NCBI RefSeq assembly: GCF_900091555.1
Contig: NZ_FMCX01000003.1
Span: forward strand, 372,001 to 436,000
Length of the DNA stretch: 64,000 nt
DNA from: Micromonospora mirobrigensis
GTDB taxonomy: Bacteria; Actinomycetota; Actinomycetes; Mycobacteriales; Micromonosporaceae
Direction of reading: 5' to 3'
The first letter of the stretch is position 1, and the number at the start of each line of letters is the position of its first letter. Made by a program: the position numbers and the translations under genes. This document shows positions 6,196 to 14,401 of the stretch, one piece after another. The notes beneath the pieces are model-generated. The model saw only the letters and a list, made by a program, of their open reading frames with translations. It was not told the DNA's origin and did not search any database.

Positions 6196-8355
6196 CTAGT
6201 TTTCGAAAGTTTTCTGCGGGCAGACGTCGTCGACCGCCGCGCCCCGGACCAGAGCCAGGACCGACTCGCCGTAAAGGCCGAGTTTGCGGGGGCCGATCCC
6301 GGCGATCGCGATCAACTCCTCGACGCGTACCGGCTTGCGCTCCGCCAGCGCGGTCAGCGTGGCGTCGGTGAAGACCACGTAGGAGGGGACCTTCTGCGCG
6401 CCGGACACCCGGACCCGCCACTCCCGCAGCCGCTCGTACAGCTCCTCGTCGATGTCCGACGGGCAGGTCGGGCAGCGGCCCAGCTTGCGGTCCGGACCGG
6501 CGAGCAGGGTCGCGCCGCAGATCCGGCAGGAGATCACCCGGGCGACCGGGCGGCGGGCCGCGGCCTGCTTCGCCGGGGCCGCACCGGCCCGCTCACCCCC
6601 GCCGGAGCGGTCGAGCTGCGGCAGGAAGCGGGACGGCCGCCGGGCCCGCCCGCCCGGGGACCGGGCCACCGAGTACGACAGCCAGAGCCACTCCCGGGCC
6701 CGGGTGACGCCGACGTAGAGCAGTCGGCGCTCCTCCTCCACCTGCTCGGCGGTCCGGGCGTACGTGGTGGGCAGGGTGCCCTCGGAGAGCCCGACCAGGA
6801 AGACCGCGTCCCACTCCAGCCCCTTGGCCGAGTGCAGGGAGGCCAGGGTCACCCCGTCCACCGTCGGCACGTGCTGCTGGGCGGCCCGCCGGGCCAGCTC
6901 GTCGTTGAAGTCGGCCAGGGTCACCGGCCGCTCGACCACCGCCGCCTCGCCGACCGGCAGCATCGGCGGCGTGCCGGCGTACTCCTCGGCGAGCTGGACC
7001 AGGGCGGCCAGCGCCTCCCAGCGCTCCCGCGCCGCGCCGCCGGCCGGCGGGGAGTCCGGTGCCCAGCCGACCGCGGTCAGCGCCTCGCGGACCGCCACCG
7101 GCAGCGGCATCCCGCCGTCGACGGAGCGGGTGGCGGCGCGCAGCGCGATCATCGCCTGGCGCACCTCGGTCCGCTCGAAGAAGCGCTCGGCGCCCTGCAC
7201 CACGTACGGCACCCCGACCTCGGTGAGCGCCTTCTCGTACGCCTCGGACTGCGCGTTGGTGCGGAACAGCACCGCGATCTCCCGGGCCGGCGTGCCGGTG
7301 TCGATCATCGTCCGGCAGCGGGTGGCGACCGCGGCGGCCTCGGCCGGCTCGTCGGTGAAGATCCGCAGGTCGGGTTCGGGGCCGGGCGGGCGCTGGCCGA
7401 CCAGTTCCAGCCGCAGCCGCGCCTCGGTGCCCCGGGCCTGCGAGATCACCGCGTTGGCCAGGCCGACCACCTGCGGGGTGGAGCGGTAGTCGCGGACCAG
7501 CCGGACCACCGTCGCGCCGCGATGGCGGCGCGGGAAGTCGACCAGGTACGCCGAGGTGGCGCCGGTGAACGAGTAGATGGTCTGGCTGGCGTCGCCGACC
7601 ACGGTCAGGTCGTCCCGGCCGCCGAGCCACGCCTCCAGCAGCCGCTGCTGCAACGGGTTGACGTCCTGGTACTCGTCGACGACGAAGTGCCGGTACTGGC
7701 CGCGTACCTGCTCGGCGACGTCGGGGTGCTCCTCGATACCCCAGACCGCGGCGCGCAGCATGTCCTCGAAGTCGATCACGCCGTTGCCGCGCTTGAGCTT
7801 CTCGTACGCGGCGAAGACCTCGGCGACCCTGGCCGGCTCGTGCGGGGTGTCGCGCAGCGCCTTGGCGGCGGCGACCACGTACTCCCCCGGCTCGACCAGC
7901 GACGACTTGGCCCACTCGATCTCGCCGGCGAGGTCCCGGGCGGCGGCCCGGTCGGCGCGCAGGCCCACCTTGGCGGCGGCGAGGGTGACCACCCGCGCCT
8001 TGCTGTCCAGCAGCTCGGGCATGGCCCGACCCTCCAGCAGCCGGGGGGCGAAGTAGCGGACCTGGCGCAGCGCCGCCGCGTGGAAGGTCCGGGCCTGCAC
8101 GCCCTGCACCCCGAGGAGGGTGAGTCGGCTGCGCAGCTCGGCGGCGGCGCGGGCGGTGAAGGTGACCGCCAGCACGTGCCGGGCGGAGATGTCGCCGGTC
8201 AGCGCGCGGTGGGCGATCCGGGAGGTGACCGCGCGGGTCTTGCCGGTGCCGGCGCCGGCCAGCACGCAGACCGGGCCGGCCGGGGCGGTCACCGCGGACC
8301 GCTGCTCCGGATCCAGCCCGGCCAGCACCCGTTCCGCCGCTGAGTGAACCACCAC
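6196..8355 (-). CDS. uvrD2: ATP-dependent DNA helicase UvrD2 (SF1A)
   Basis: A 719-residue helicase with Q-motif region, Walker A AGAGTGKT (33-40), DEYQD motif II, and motifs IV-VI including HSAKGLEWD and YVGVTRAR. The C-terminus carries a tetracysteine zinc motif (CRIC ... CPTC) and then an HRDC domain ending near residue 710. This motor plus tetracysteine plus HRDC order is the hallmark of actinobacterial UvrD2, a 3'-to-5' helicase essential in mycobacteria. The GTG at 8355 fits the family N-terminus. The mycoredoxin gene diverges from it across a 92-bp gap. Confidence 0.93.
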   Translation of the reverse strand: MVVHSAAERVLAGLDPEQRSAVTAPAGPVCVLAGAGTGKTRAVTSRIAHRALTGDISARHVLAVTFTARAAAELRSRLTLLGVQGVQARTFHAAALRQVRYFAPRLLEGRAMPELLDSKARVVTLAAAKVGLRADRAAARDLAGEIEWAKSSLVEPGEYVVAAAKALRDTPHEPARVAEVFAAYEKLKRGNGVIDFEDMLRAAVWGIEEHPDVAEQVRGQYRHFVVDEYQDVNPLQQRLLEAWLGGRDDLTVVGDASQTIYSFTGATSAYLVDFPRRHRGATVVRLVRDYRSTPQVVGLANAVISQARGTEARLRLELVGQRPPGPEPDLRIFTDEPAEAAAVATRCRTMIDTGTPAREIAVLFRTNAQSEAYEKALTEVGVPYVVQGAERFFERTEVRQAMIALRAATRSVDGGMPLPVAVREALTAVGWAPDSPPAGGAARERWEALAALVQLAEEYAGTPPMLPVGEAAVVERPVTLADFNDELARRAAQQHVPTVDGVTLASLHSAKGLEWDAVFLVGLSEGTLPTTYARTAEQVEEERRLLYVGVTRAREWLWLSYSVARSPGGRARRPSRFLPQLDRSGGGERAGAAPAKQAAARRPVARVISCRICGATLLAGPDRKLGRCPTCPSDIDEELYERLREWRVRVSGAQKVPSYVVFTDATLTALAERKPVRVEELIAIAGIGPRKLGLYGESVLALVRGAAVDDVCPQKTFEN

Positions 8356-8447
8356 AGCCAGGAATCATCCCAGCCCCCGCCGACGTTGCAGCGGTTAGCC
8401 TGGCCTGATCCGACCGGGCCCGAGCCATCCCCTTGGAGGACCAGACC

Positions 8448-8690
8448 ATGCTGACGATGTATTCGACCTCGTGGTGCGGCTACTGCCACCGGCTGAAGTC
8501 GCAGCTCGACCGGGAGGGCATCGGCTACGAGGTGGTCGACATCGAGAAGGACCCGCAGGCCGCGGACTTCGTGATGAAGGTCAACGGCGGTAACCAGACC
8601 GTCCCGACCCTACGCTTCGCCGACGGCAGCGCCCTCACCAACCCGTCGATCACCCAGGTCAAGCAACACCTCTCCACCATCACCAACTGA
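8448..8690 (+). CDS. Mycoredoxin (glutaredoxin-like, mycothiol-dependent)
   Basis: An 80-residue thioredoxin-fold protein with redox motif C10-G-Y-C13 after a short beta strand, cis-Pro region TVPTLRF and C-terminal helix. These fit mycoredoxin-1, which reduces protein-mycothiol mixed disulfides using the mycothiol/mycothione reductase system. ATG 8448 is chosen because GGAGGA at 8435-8440 is an ideal ribosome-binding site; an in-frame TTG at 8433 overlaps that site. Its divergence from uvrD2 is common in actinobacteria. The mycothiol biosynthesis gene mshB is also in this window, at 45335-46249. A strong terminator follows. Confidence 0.9.
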   Translation: MLTMYSTSWCGYCHRLKSQLDREGIGYEVVDIEKDPQAADFVMKVNGGNQTVPTLRFADGSALTNPSITQVKQHLSTITN

Positions 8691-8699
8691 CCCACCCAC

Positions 8700-8737
8700 G
8701 CAGAGCGGCCGGGCCCCCAGGGGCCCGGCCGCTCTGC
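8700..8737 (+). terminator. GC-rich hairpin after mycoredoxin
   Basis: Arms 8700-8717 and 8720-8737 are perfectly complementary, giving an effective stem of about 17 bp with a tiny loop, 10 nt after the stop codon. Confidence 0.8.
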
Positions 8738-8765
8738 GCTCCCCCACCCCCACCCCCGCCCCACC

Positions 8766-8830
8766 CCGTTGATCATGAAGTTAGCGGCGTCCGCCCCGGC
8801 GTGTCGCGCCGCTAACTTCATGATCAACGG
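8766..8830. repeat. Perfect 24-bp inverted repeat, family A (GTTGATCATGAAGTT type)
   Basis: Arms 8766-8789 and 8807-8830 are perfectly complementary with a 17-nt loop. A related element with the same GATCATGAAGTT core is at 28604-28666. The stop codon of the minus-strand MFS gene lies inside the left arm, so the last residues of that protein are encoded by the repeat. It lies between convergent genes and probably also ends transcription. Confidence 0.8.
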
Positions 8831-10061
8831 CACCGTCCGCGGGGCGGCGGGGGGAGGGGAGGTGGGGGATCCGGGTGGGGGTGGGGAGGGTGAGGGTGCG
8901 GCCGCGCCAGAGGTAGGCGCCGGCGGCGGTGGTGGTCAGGCCGACCAGGACGAAGAGCAGCCGGTAGTCGAGCACTCCGACGAGCAGGGCGCCACCGCCG
9001 ATCGAGACCGCCTGCGGGCCGCTGACCAGCGCCTCCGAGGCGGCCGCGACCCGGCCGAGCAGCCCCGGCGGGGTCCGCCGCTGGACCAGCGTGTTCAACC
9101 CCACCATGATCAGCGGCAGCGAGAGGCCGGCCAGCAGCAGCGCCGCGAAACCCAGCCACAGATCCGGGTACGCCAGCGCCAGCGCCGCCGGCCCGAAGAG
9201 CGTGACCCCGGCCGCCAGCGCGCCCAGCTCGCCGAAGCGGCGTACCACGGCGGGCGAGAGCAGCCCGCCGACCAGCCCGCCGATGCCCTGCACGGTGACC
9301 AGCACCCCGACGAAGGCGGCGTCGCGGCGCAGCCCCTGGTCGACGTACGCGAAGATCAGCGACTCGGTGAAGCCCATCACCAGCGAGCCCAGCCCGTAGC
9401 CGAGCAGCGCCCGGCGCAGCGCCGGCTCGCCGGCCAGGTGCCGCAGCCCCGCCCCCAGCTCGGCCGGCCAGCGCAGCTGTCCGCCGGGCGGCCGGGTCTC
9501 GGCCAGCCGCAGCGTACCGACCACCGTGCCGGCCACCAGGAACCCGGCCATCGCGAGGGTGGTCAGCAGCCAACCACCGACGGCCGCGTAGAGCGCCGCG
9601 CCGGCGAGCGGCCCGACCAGCCGCAGCCCCTGCCGGACGGTCTGGAGCACCCCGTTCGCGTCGGGGAGCAGCTCGACCGGGACCAGCTGCCGGATCAGCC
9701 CGCTGAGCGCCGCGCTGAGCGTGATGTACGACAGCCCGTAGAGCCCCGCCACGACGTAGATCACCCAGACGTCGGCCCGGTCCCGGACGGCGAAGAGCGG
9801 GCTGAGCAGCACCGCCGTGGCGACGTTGGCCGCCACGAAGAAGGGGCGGCGGGGATACCGGTCGACCACCCAGCCGACCAGCGGCGCCAGGACCATCGGG
9901 GCGATGATGGCGAAGATGGTGCCGCCCGCCAGCCCGTCCGAGCCGGTCAGGTCCTTCACCCAGATGGCCAGGGCGAGCAGCAGGACCGACTCGGCGGCCA
10001 TGCTGGCCAGCAGGGCCACGAAGAGCAGCCGGAAGTCGGGGCGGCGCAGGACGGTGCGCAT
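8781..10061 (-). CDS. MFS transporter
   Basis: A 426-residue integral membrane protein with about 12 predicted helices. The loop after helix 2 reads GWVVDRYPRRP, the D-x(3)-R-R-x-like signature of major facilitator transporters. It is most like small-molecule or macrolide-type exporters of the actinobacterial MFS group, but substrate cannot be assigned. The start at the internal Met is chosen because a purine-rich AAAAGAGGA ribosome-binding site lies just upstream. The final about 16 residues are Arg/Gly-rich and encoded by the family A hairpin, suggesting a repeat insertion changed the C-terminus. The HTH gene diverges from it. Confidence 0.85.
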   Translation of the reverse strand: MRTVLRRPDFRLLFVALLASMAAESVLLLALAIWVKDLTGSDGLAGGTIFAIIAPMVLAPLVGWVVDRYPRRPFFVAANVATAVLLSPLFAVRDRADVWVIYVVAGLYGLSYITLSAALSGLIRQLVPVELLPDANGVLQTVRQGLRLVGPLAGAALYAAVGGWLLTTLAMAGFLVAGTVVGTLRLAETRPPGGQLRWPAELGAGLRHLAGEPALRRALLGYGLGSLVMGFTESLIFAYVDQGLRRDAAFVGVLVTVQGIGGLVGGLLSPAVVRRFGELGALAAGVTLFGPAALALAYPDLWLGFAALLLAGLSLPLIMVGLNTLVQRRTPPGLLGRVAAASEALVSGPQAVSIGGGALLVGVLDYRLLFVLVGLTTTAAGAYLWRGRTLTLPTPTRIPHLPSPRRPADGAVDHEVSGATRRGGRR

Positions 10062-10198
10062 GGGGTCCTCTTTTCTTTTTCCAGACACGCCCTTGCCGGG
10101 ACCTCCGGCGCCGGTCGCGCCGTCCATACTGACCGTGGGGGGCGAATTTCATACAGTTACCGTCGCGTCTGCGGCGGTCGACGGAGAAGAGGACGAAG

Positions 10199-11182
10199 GT
10201 GCCTCCTGCCGTACCCAGCCCAATCCTGCGCCGACGCCGGTTGGGCACTGACCTACGCCGTTTTCGCGAGTTGGCCGGTCTCACCGGGGACCAGGTCATC
10301 GACCGGATCGGCTGGGCCTCCGCGTCCAAACTGTCCCGACTGGAGAACGGCCGCAGCCGGCCGGACCCGGAGGACGTGCGGGTCCTGCTCGACCTGTACG
10401 GGGTGCCCGAGGATTCCCGCGACGAGCTGCTCGGGATCACCCAGGAAGCCGGCGACATGCGGGGCTGGCTGCTGAAGAACTATCCGGTGATGACCCAGCA
10501 GCAGCGCGGCTGGGCGGAGCTGGAGGCCGGCTGCGCCGAGATCTCCGAATACAACCCGGTCCTGGTGCCCGGCCTGTTGCAGACCCCCGGGTACGCGAAG
10601 CTGCGCATCCTCTCGGCCCGCCAGGTGGACCAGCTGGCCGGCGACCCGGAGGCGGGCGAGGACCCGGAGACCGAGGTACGCGCCCGGCTGGCCCGGCAGT
10701 CGCTGCTGACCCGCTCCCCCGACGCCCCGCGGTACACGGCGGTGCTGGAGGAGGCCGCGCTGAACGGGCACCGGGCCGGGCCGCCCGAGGTGCTCCGGGA
10801 GCAGCTGGGTCACCTCTGCGAGCTGGCCATGCTGCCGAACGTCACGCTGCACCTGCTGGAGCGGGACACCCGGATCGCCGACTTCTACCTGCCGCCCACC
10901 GCGTTCTCGCTGTACCGGTTCGCCGATCCGCTCGATCCGGAGACCCTGGCGATCGAAGGTGGCTTCACCGACGTCATGTCGACCGAGGTAAACACGCTAA
11001 ATCGCTATAAAGTAGTTTTCGAGTGGCTATGCTCGGCGGCGCTCTCCGCATCGGACACCCTCTCCTGGCTCTTCGAGGCGACGGGACGGCTGCCCGAGGC
11101 GGTGGGGCCGTCCACGGTGGCGTCCGGCCCGGCAACCGCGCCGGTCCAACGCCGGCCGGCCGGGCGCCTGACGGACCGGTGA
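10199..11182 (+). CDS. WhiJ-type HTH regulator with DUF5753 domain
   Basis: A 327-residue protein. Residues about 12-70 form an XRE helix-turn-helix (LRRFRELAGLTGDQVIDRIG, then SKLSRLENGR). The remaining about 250 residues match the DUF5753 sensor-like domain, with LVPGLLQTPGYA as its opening hallmark. It is paired with a DUF397 gene 74 bp downstream, the conserved arrangement of WhiJ/AbaA-type loci of actinomycetes linked to development and antibiotic control. The GTG start follows GAAGAGGACGAAG. The MFS gene diverges immediately upstream and may be a target. The final 30 residues are low-complexity. Confidence 0.88.
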   Translation: MPPAVPSPILRRRRLGTDLRRFRELAGLTGDQVIDRIGWASASKLSRLENGRSRPDPEDVRVLLDLYGVPEDSRDELLGITQEAGDMRGWLLKNYPVMTQQQRGWAELEAGCAEISEYNPVLVPGLLQTPGYAKLRILSARQVDQLAGDPEAGEDPETEVRARLARQSLLTRSPDAPRYTAVLEEAALNGHRAGPPEVLREQLGHLCELAMLPNVTLHLLERDTRIADFYLPPTAFSLYRFADPLDPETLAIEGGFTDVMSTEVNTLNRYKVVFEWLCSAALSASDTLSWLFEATGRLPEAVGPSTVASGPATAPVQRRPAGRLTDR

Positions 11183-11256
11183 ACCCGGGGATCTCCGTCG
11201 GGGCGGGCGGTGCCACTCGTCCCCATCGGAGCCACGTCACGAGCAGGAGCAGAACC

Positions 11257-11487
11257 ATGAACGAGAACCGCTACCCGACCGCCCGCGACCTCGCCACCGC
11301 GCCGTGGCGGACCAGCACCAGGAGCCAGACCTCGAACTGCGTCGAGGTCGCACCCCTGCGTACCGGGCCGGCCGCCGTCGCCCTGCGGGACAGCAAGGAC
11401 CGGGGCGGGCCGGTGCTGCTGTTCAACCGGGCCGGCTGGCTGGGCTTCATCACCGGCGCGAAGAACGGGCAGTTCGACTTGAACTGA
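11257..11487 (+). CDS. DUF397 domain protein, partner of the HTH regulator
   Basis: A 76-residue protein with the DUF397 hallmarks: W-R-T-S-T-R-S near residue 17, then SNCVEVAP, VALRDSKD and the terminal W-x-x-F-I motif. DUF397 proteins accompany WhiJ-type HTH-DUF5753 regulators, where genetic evidence in Streptomyces suggests that they act as antagonists or ligand-dependent partners. ATG 11257 is preceded by an AGGAGC ribosome-binding site. It is followed by a hairpin terminator at 11501-11537, which makes the regulator and DUF397 a two-gene unit. Confidence 0.9.
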   Translation: MNENRYPTARDLATAPWRTSTRSQTSNCVEVAPLRTGPAAVALRDSKDRGGPVLLFNRAGWLGFITGAKNGQFDLN

Positions 11488-11500
11488 TCAGGTCGCGCAG

Positions 11501-11537
11501 CGACGGGGCCGTTGGCGTGACGCCGGCGGCCCCGTCG
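11501..11537 (+). terminator. Hairpin terminator after the DUF397 gene
   Basis: Arms 11501-11510 (CGACGGGGCC) and 11528-11537 pair perfectly over 10 bp with a 17-nt loop that can itself fold. Confidence 0.65.
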
Positions 11538-11612
11538 GCCGTTACCGGCCACCCGCCGCTGACCAGGCGTCATCCGATCGGACGACGCCCCGAACCGATA
11601 GGTGCGTTTCAC

Positions 11613-11640
11613 TTGCTGGGACCACCCGGCGGCGTAACAT
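11613..11640 (+). promoter_or_regulatory. Probable promoter of the 11704-11970 gene
   Basis: TTGCTG (11613-11618) and TAACAT (11635-11640) are separated by 16 bp, fitting a primary-sigma promoter about 55 bp before the start codon. Confidence 0.45.
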
Positions 11641-11703
11641 GTCCACAGAGTGACGTGGAAGTTCCAGCGGGTATCCGTCCTTCGCGGTCCATCGGAGACA
11701 CCC

Positions 11704-11970
11704 ATGAGGTTCCTGATCGTTCGCACCGACATTCGCACCGCCGCCGACACCGAGATCGCGGCAGCCTGGGCCGACGGTGGCCGGCTGCGCGACGAGCGGA
11801 CCACCCCGGAGCCCCGCCGGCAGGTGGTGCACGCCGAGGACCGCGAAGCCGCCCTCGTGCTGGCCCGGGCGCTCGCCACGGTCGGCGCCGTCCGCTGCGG
11901 CCGGCAACGCGTCAAGGTGCTCGCCGTCGAGGGACCGGCACCACCGTTCCACCACGGGGTGGGCGGCTGA
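11704..11970 (+). CDS. Hypothetical protein of 88 residues
   Basis: I do not recognise a family. The ATG at 11704 follows GGAG at 11693-11696, and codon usage matches neighbouring genes. The first strand (MRFLIVRTDIRT) is hydrophobic and the middle is a basic and acidic helical region with an Ala/Val-rich helix (EAALVLARALATVGAV). No membrane segment, signal peptide or cysteine pair is present except a single Cys. The gene sits alone between the DUF397 unit and the convergent nudC-like gene, with its own promoter, so it looks like an independent small gene. Confidence 0.65.
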   Translation: MRFLIVRTDIRTAADTEIAAAWADGGRLRDERTTPEPRRQVVHAEDREAALVLARALATVGAVRCGRQRVKVLAVEGPAPPFHHGVGG

Positions 11971-12101
11971 ACGTCCGAGACGCCCGTCGTGGCCGGCCCG
12001 GCTCCCCAGCCGTGTTTCGCACCGGCCCCCCACGACGGCCCGTGTTCCCGGCCCGAGACTGTCGCGGCAACGGCGGTCCCGGGCCGGGACCGTCTCCGGG
12101 G

Positions 12102-13061
12102 TCAGCGCTCGGCGTCCACCCAGCCGTCCAGCCACCGGTGGATCAGGAACAGGGCGATGGACGACGGCGGCGGCAGCACCAGCAGGTTGTCGTCGCCGAC
12201 GGTCACCTCCCGCCCGGCGAGCGCCGCCCCGATCTCCCGCCGGGTGAACCACCGGGCGTGCGCGATCTCCGCCGGGTCGACCCGCACCGGCGCGTCGGCG
12301 TCCGCCTCGGCCAGGAAGCCCAGCATCAGCGAGCCCGGGAACGGCCAGGCCTGGCTGCCCGCGTACGCGATACGGTCGACCGCGACGCCGACCTCCTCGC
12401 GGACCTCGCGCAGCACGGCCGCCTCCGCCGACTCCCCCGGCTCGACGTAACCGGCCAGGCAGGAGTAGCGCCGCCGGCCCGGCTCGCTCGGCCAGGTGGC
12501 GTTGTTGCCGAGCAGGCAGCGCCCCTCGGGGCCGTCCCGCCCGTCGTGCACCAGCACGATCATCGCCGGGTCGGTACGCGGCCACGCCCGGCCACCGTCG
12601 GCGTCGATCCGGGACCAGCCGGCCTCGTCCACCTGGGTCCGCTGCCCCGAGGTCGACGAGTATCCGTGCCGCAGGTGCCAGTTGAGCAGGGCGAGCGCGG
12701 TGGTGAAGATGCCCGCGTCCCGGTCGGTCAGCAGGTGGCCGACCTCCCGCAGGTTGACCGCCCGGGCGCCCGGCAACTCCGGCAGCGGCGCGTCCACCGC
12801 GAAGACCGGCACCCCGTCCGGCTCCACCCCGAGGAACATCGGCACCGATCGGGGCACCTCGGGCAGCTCACCGGAATCCAGCAGCACCAGCTCCGGCGGG
12901 GCCCCGACGCCGCGGACCAGCGCCCGGCCCTCGTCGGCGGAGTCCAGCACCAGCACCCGGGCGCCCTCCCACGACTCGGCCAACCACTGCGGGTCGGTAC
13001 GCCGGTGGGCGGCCCGGTCCAGCGTGGACCGGGCCAGCGGGGGCGCCGACTCGCCGCTCAC
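12102..13061 (-). CDS. nudC: NudC-like Nudix hydrolase (NADH/NAD-capped RNA pyrophosphatase family) lacking the zinc ribbon cysteines
   Basis: A 319-residue protein. The Nudix box at about 204-226 is intact (GYVEPGE ... REVREEVGV), and SQAWPFP at 236-242 corresponds to the NudC-specific SQPWPFP motif. In typical NudC four cysteines hold a zinc ribbon before the Nudix domain. Here the equivalent of WHxxHxFCxxCG reads WHLRHGYSSTSG (128-139), and the second CxxC pair is also absent. The fold may be stabilised without zinc. It overlaps the upstream M16 gene by 4 bp, so translation is coupled. NAD(H) hydrolysis is the expected activity. Confidence 0.88.
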   Translation of the reverse strand: MSGESAPPLARSTLDRAAHRRTDPQWLAESWEGARVLVLDSADEGRALVRGVGAPPELVLLDSGELPEVPRSVPMFLGVEPDGVPVFAVDAPLPELPGARAVNLREVGHLLTDRDAGIFTTALALLNWHLRHGYSSTSGQRTQVDEAGWSRIDADGGRAWPRTDPAMIVLVHDGRDGPEGRCLLGNNATWPSEPGRRRYSCLAGYVEPGESAEAAVLREVREEVGVAVDRIAYAGSQAWPFPGSLMLGFLAEADADAPVRVDPAEIAHARWFTRREIGAALAGREVTVGDDNLLVLPPPSSIALFLIHRWLDGWVDAER

Positions 13062-14401
13062 GAGCCGGCCGCCACCCGGTCGACGGGGGTGAGGGCGGCC
13101 AGCGGGCCACCGATCCGCTCGGCGTCCCCGAGCACCACGGTCACCGCCTTCGCCGGCGCGAGATAGCGGGCGCCGGCCTCGGCGACGTCGTCCACGGTCG
13201 CCTTCGCCAGCCGGGCAGCGTGCTCGGCCAGGAAGTCCAGGCGCAGCCCGTTGCCCGCGTACGCGCTGGTCAGCGAGGCGAGCCCGGCCTGGGTGGACAT
13301 CCCGAGCTGGAGCGTGCCGAGGGCGTACTGGCGGGCCTGCTCCAGCTCGTCGGGCTTCGGCGGCAGCGACGCCAGCCGGCCCAGCTCGTAGGTGGTCTCC
13401 AGCAGCGCCGGACCGGTCACCTCGGTGGCCACCTCGGCGGCGGCGACCAGCACCGACCCGGCCACCGAGTGCTCGACCGACGAGTGCGGGCCGTAGGTGT
13501 AGCCCTTGTCCTCGCGGATGTTCTCCACCCAGCGGGAGGAGAAGTAGCCGCCGAAGACCAGGTTGGCCAGTTGCAGGGCGGCGTGGTCGGGGTGGGTGCG
13601 CGGCACCGCCGGCAGGGCCATGCGCAGCGACGACTGCACCGAGCCGGGGCGGTCCACCAGCAGCAGCGGCCCGCTCTCCAGCGGCGGCGCGGGCGGCAGC
13701 TCGGTGGCGTGCCCGGGGCCGGTCCAGCCGGCCAGGGCCGCCTCGGCCGCGTCCAGCGCCCGCTCCGGCTGCACGTCGCCAACCAGCACCAGCACCGCGT
13801 CGGTCGGGTGCACCCGCTCGGCGTGCAGCTTGCGCAGGGCGGGCGCGCGGACCGCGCGGACCTGGTCGGGCTCCGGGGTCTGCACCGCGTACGGGTGCCG
13901 GCCGTAGATCCGCTTCAGCAGCGCCGTCCGGGCCAGGTGCGCGGGTTGGCTCTGCGCCACCTGGATCCGGTCGACCAGCCGGTCCCGCTCGGTGCTCACC
14001 TCCTGCTCCGGGTAGGTGGCGCCGGTCAGCACCTCGGCCAGGATCTCCAGCATCCGGTCCAGCCCGGTGACCAGGCCGGCGCCGGAGAGCATCAGCCGGT
14101 CCGGGTCGAGGCCTGCGGAGAGTCCGCCGCCGACCTTCTGGAGCTCGGCGGCGATCTGCACGGCGGACATGGTGGGCGTGCCGGAGAGCAGCGACTGGGC
14201 GAGCACCGCGCCGCGGGCCAGGTTGGCCTTGCCGAACGGCATCCAGAGCCGCAGCTCGACCAGGGGTACGGCCGGGCGGCGTACCACGATGACGGTGAGC
14301 CCGTTGGCCAACGTCCGCTCGGCCTGCTTCGGCACCTTCAGCTTGCGGGTGGGGCCCAGCGGCGGAAGCGTCCGCGGCCCGGCCTGCACGGTCGTACTCA
14401 T
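13058..14401 (-). CDS. M16-family peptidase-like protein, non-catalytic subunit
   Basis: A 447-residue M16 fold protein (two pitrilysin-like domains) without the HxxEH zinc motif: the corresponding position in the first domain reads ARGAVLAQSL. The C-terminal domain keeps the R/Y-type motif in KGYTYGPHSS that usually helps bind substrate. This is the pattern of an inactive partner that pairs with the catalytic M16 subunit encoded directly upstream (4-bp ATGA overlap). Such heterodimers resemble bacterial relatives of mitochondrial processing peptidase. The partner assignment follows from context and motif loss. Confidence 0.87.
   Translation of the reverse strand: MSTTVQAGPRTLPPLGPTRKLKVPKQAERTLANGLTVIVVRRPAVPLVELRLWMPFGKANLARGAVLAQSLLSGTPTMSAVQIAAELQKVGGGLSAGLDPDRLMLSGAGLVTGLDRMLEILAEVLTGATYPEQEVSTERDRLVDRIQVAQSQPAHLARTALLKRIYGRHPYAVQTPEPDQVRAVRAPALRKLHAERVHPTDAVLVLVGDVQPERALDAAEAALAGWTGPGHATELPPAPPLESGPLLLVDRPGSVQSSLRMALPAVPRTHPDHAALQLANLVFGGYFSSRWVENIREDKGYTYGPHSSVEHSVAGSVLVAAAEVATEVTGPALLETTYELGRLASLPPKPDELEQARQYALGTLQLGMSTQAGLASLTSAYAGNGLRLDFLAEHAARLAKATVDDVAEAGARYLAPAKAVTVVLGDAERIGGPLAALTPVDRVAAGS

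Noticed and set aside
5797..8343. Very long plus-strand open frame opposite uvrD2
   Set aside because: It is the antisense shadow of uvrD2 in high-GC DNA; it has no ribosome-binding site, no domain and a His/Arg/Gly-rich composition typical of antisense frames.
10199..11487. Classical toxin-antitoxin pair
   Set aside because: HTH-DUF5753 plus DUF397 is the WhiJ-type regulatory pair; no toxin fold is recognisable, although databases sometimes use antitoxin-like names for these domains.
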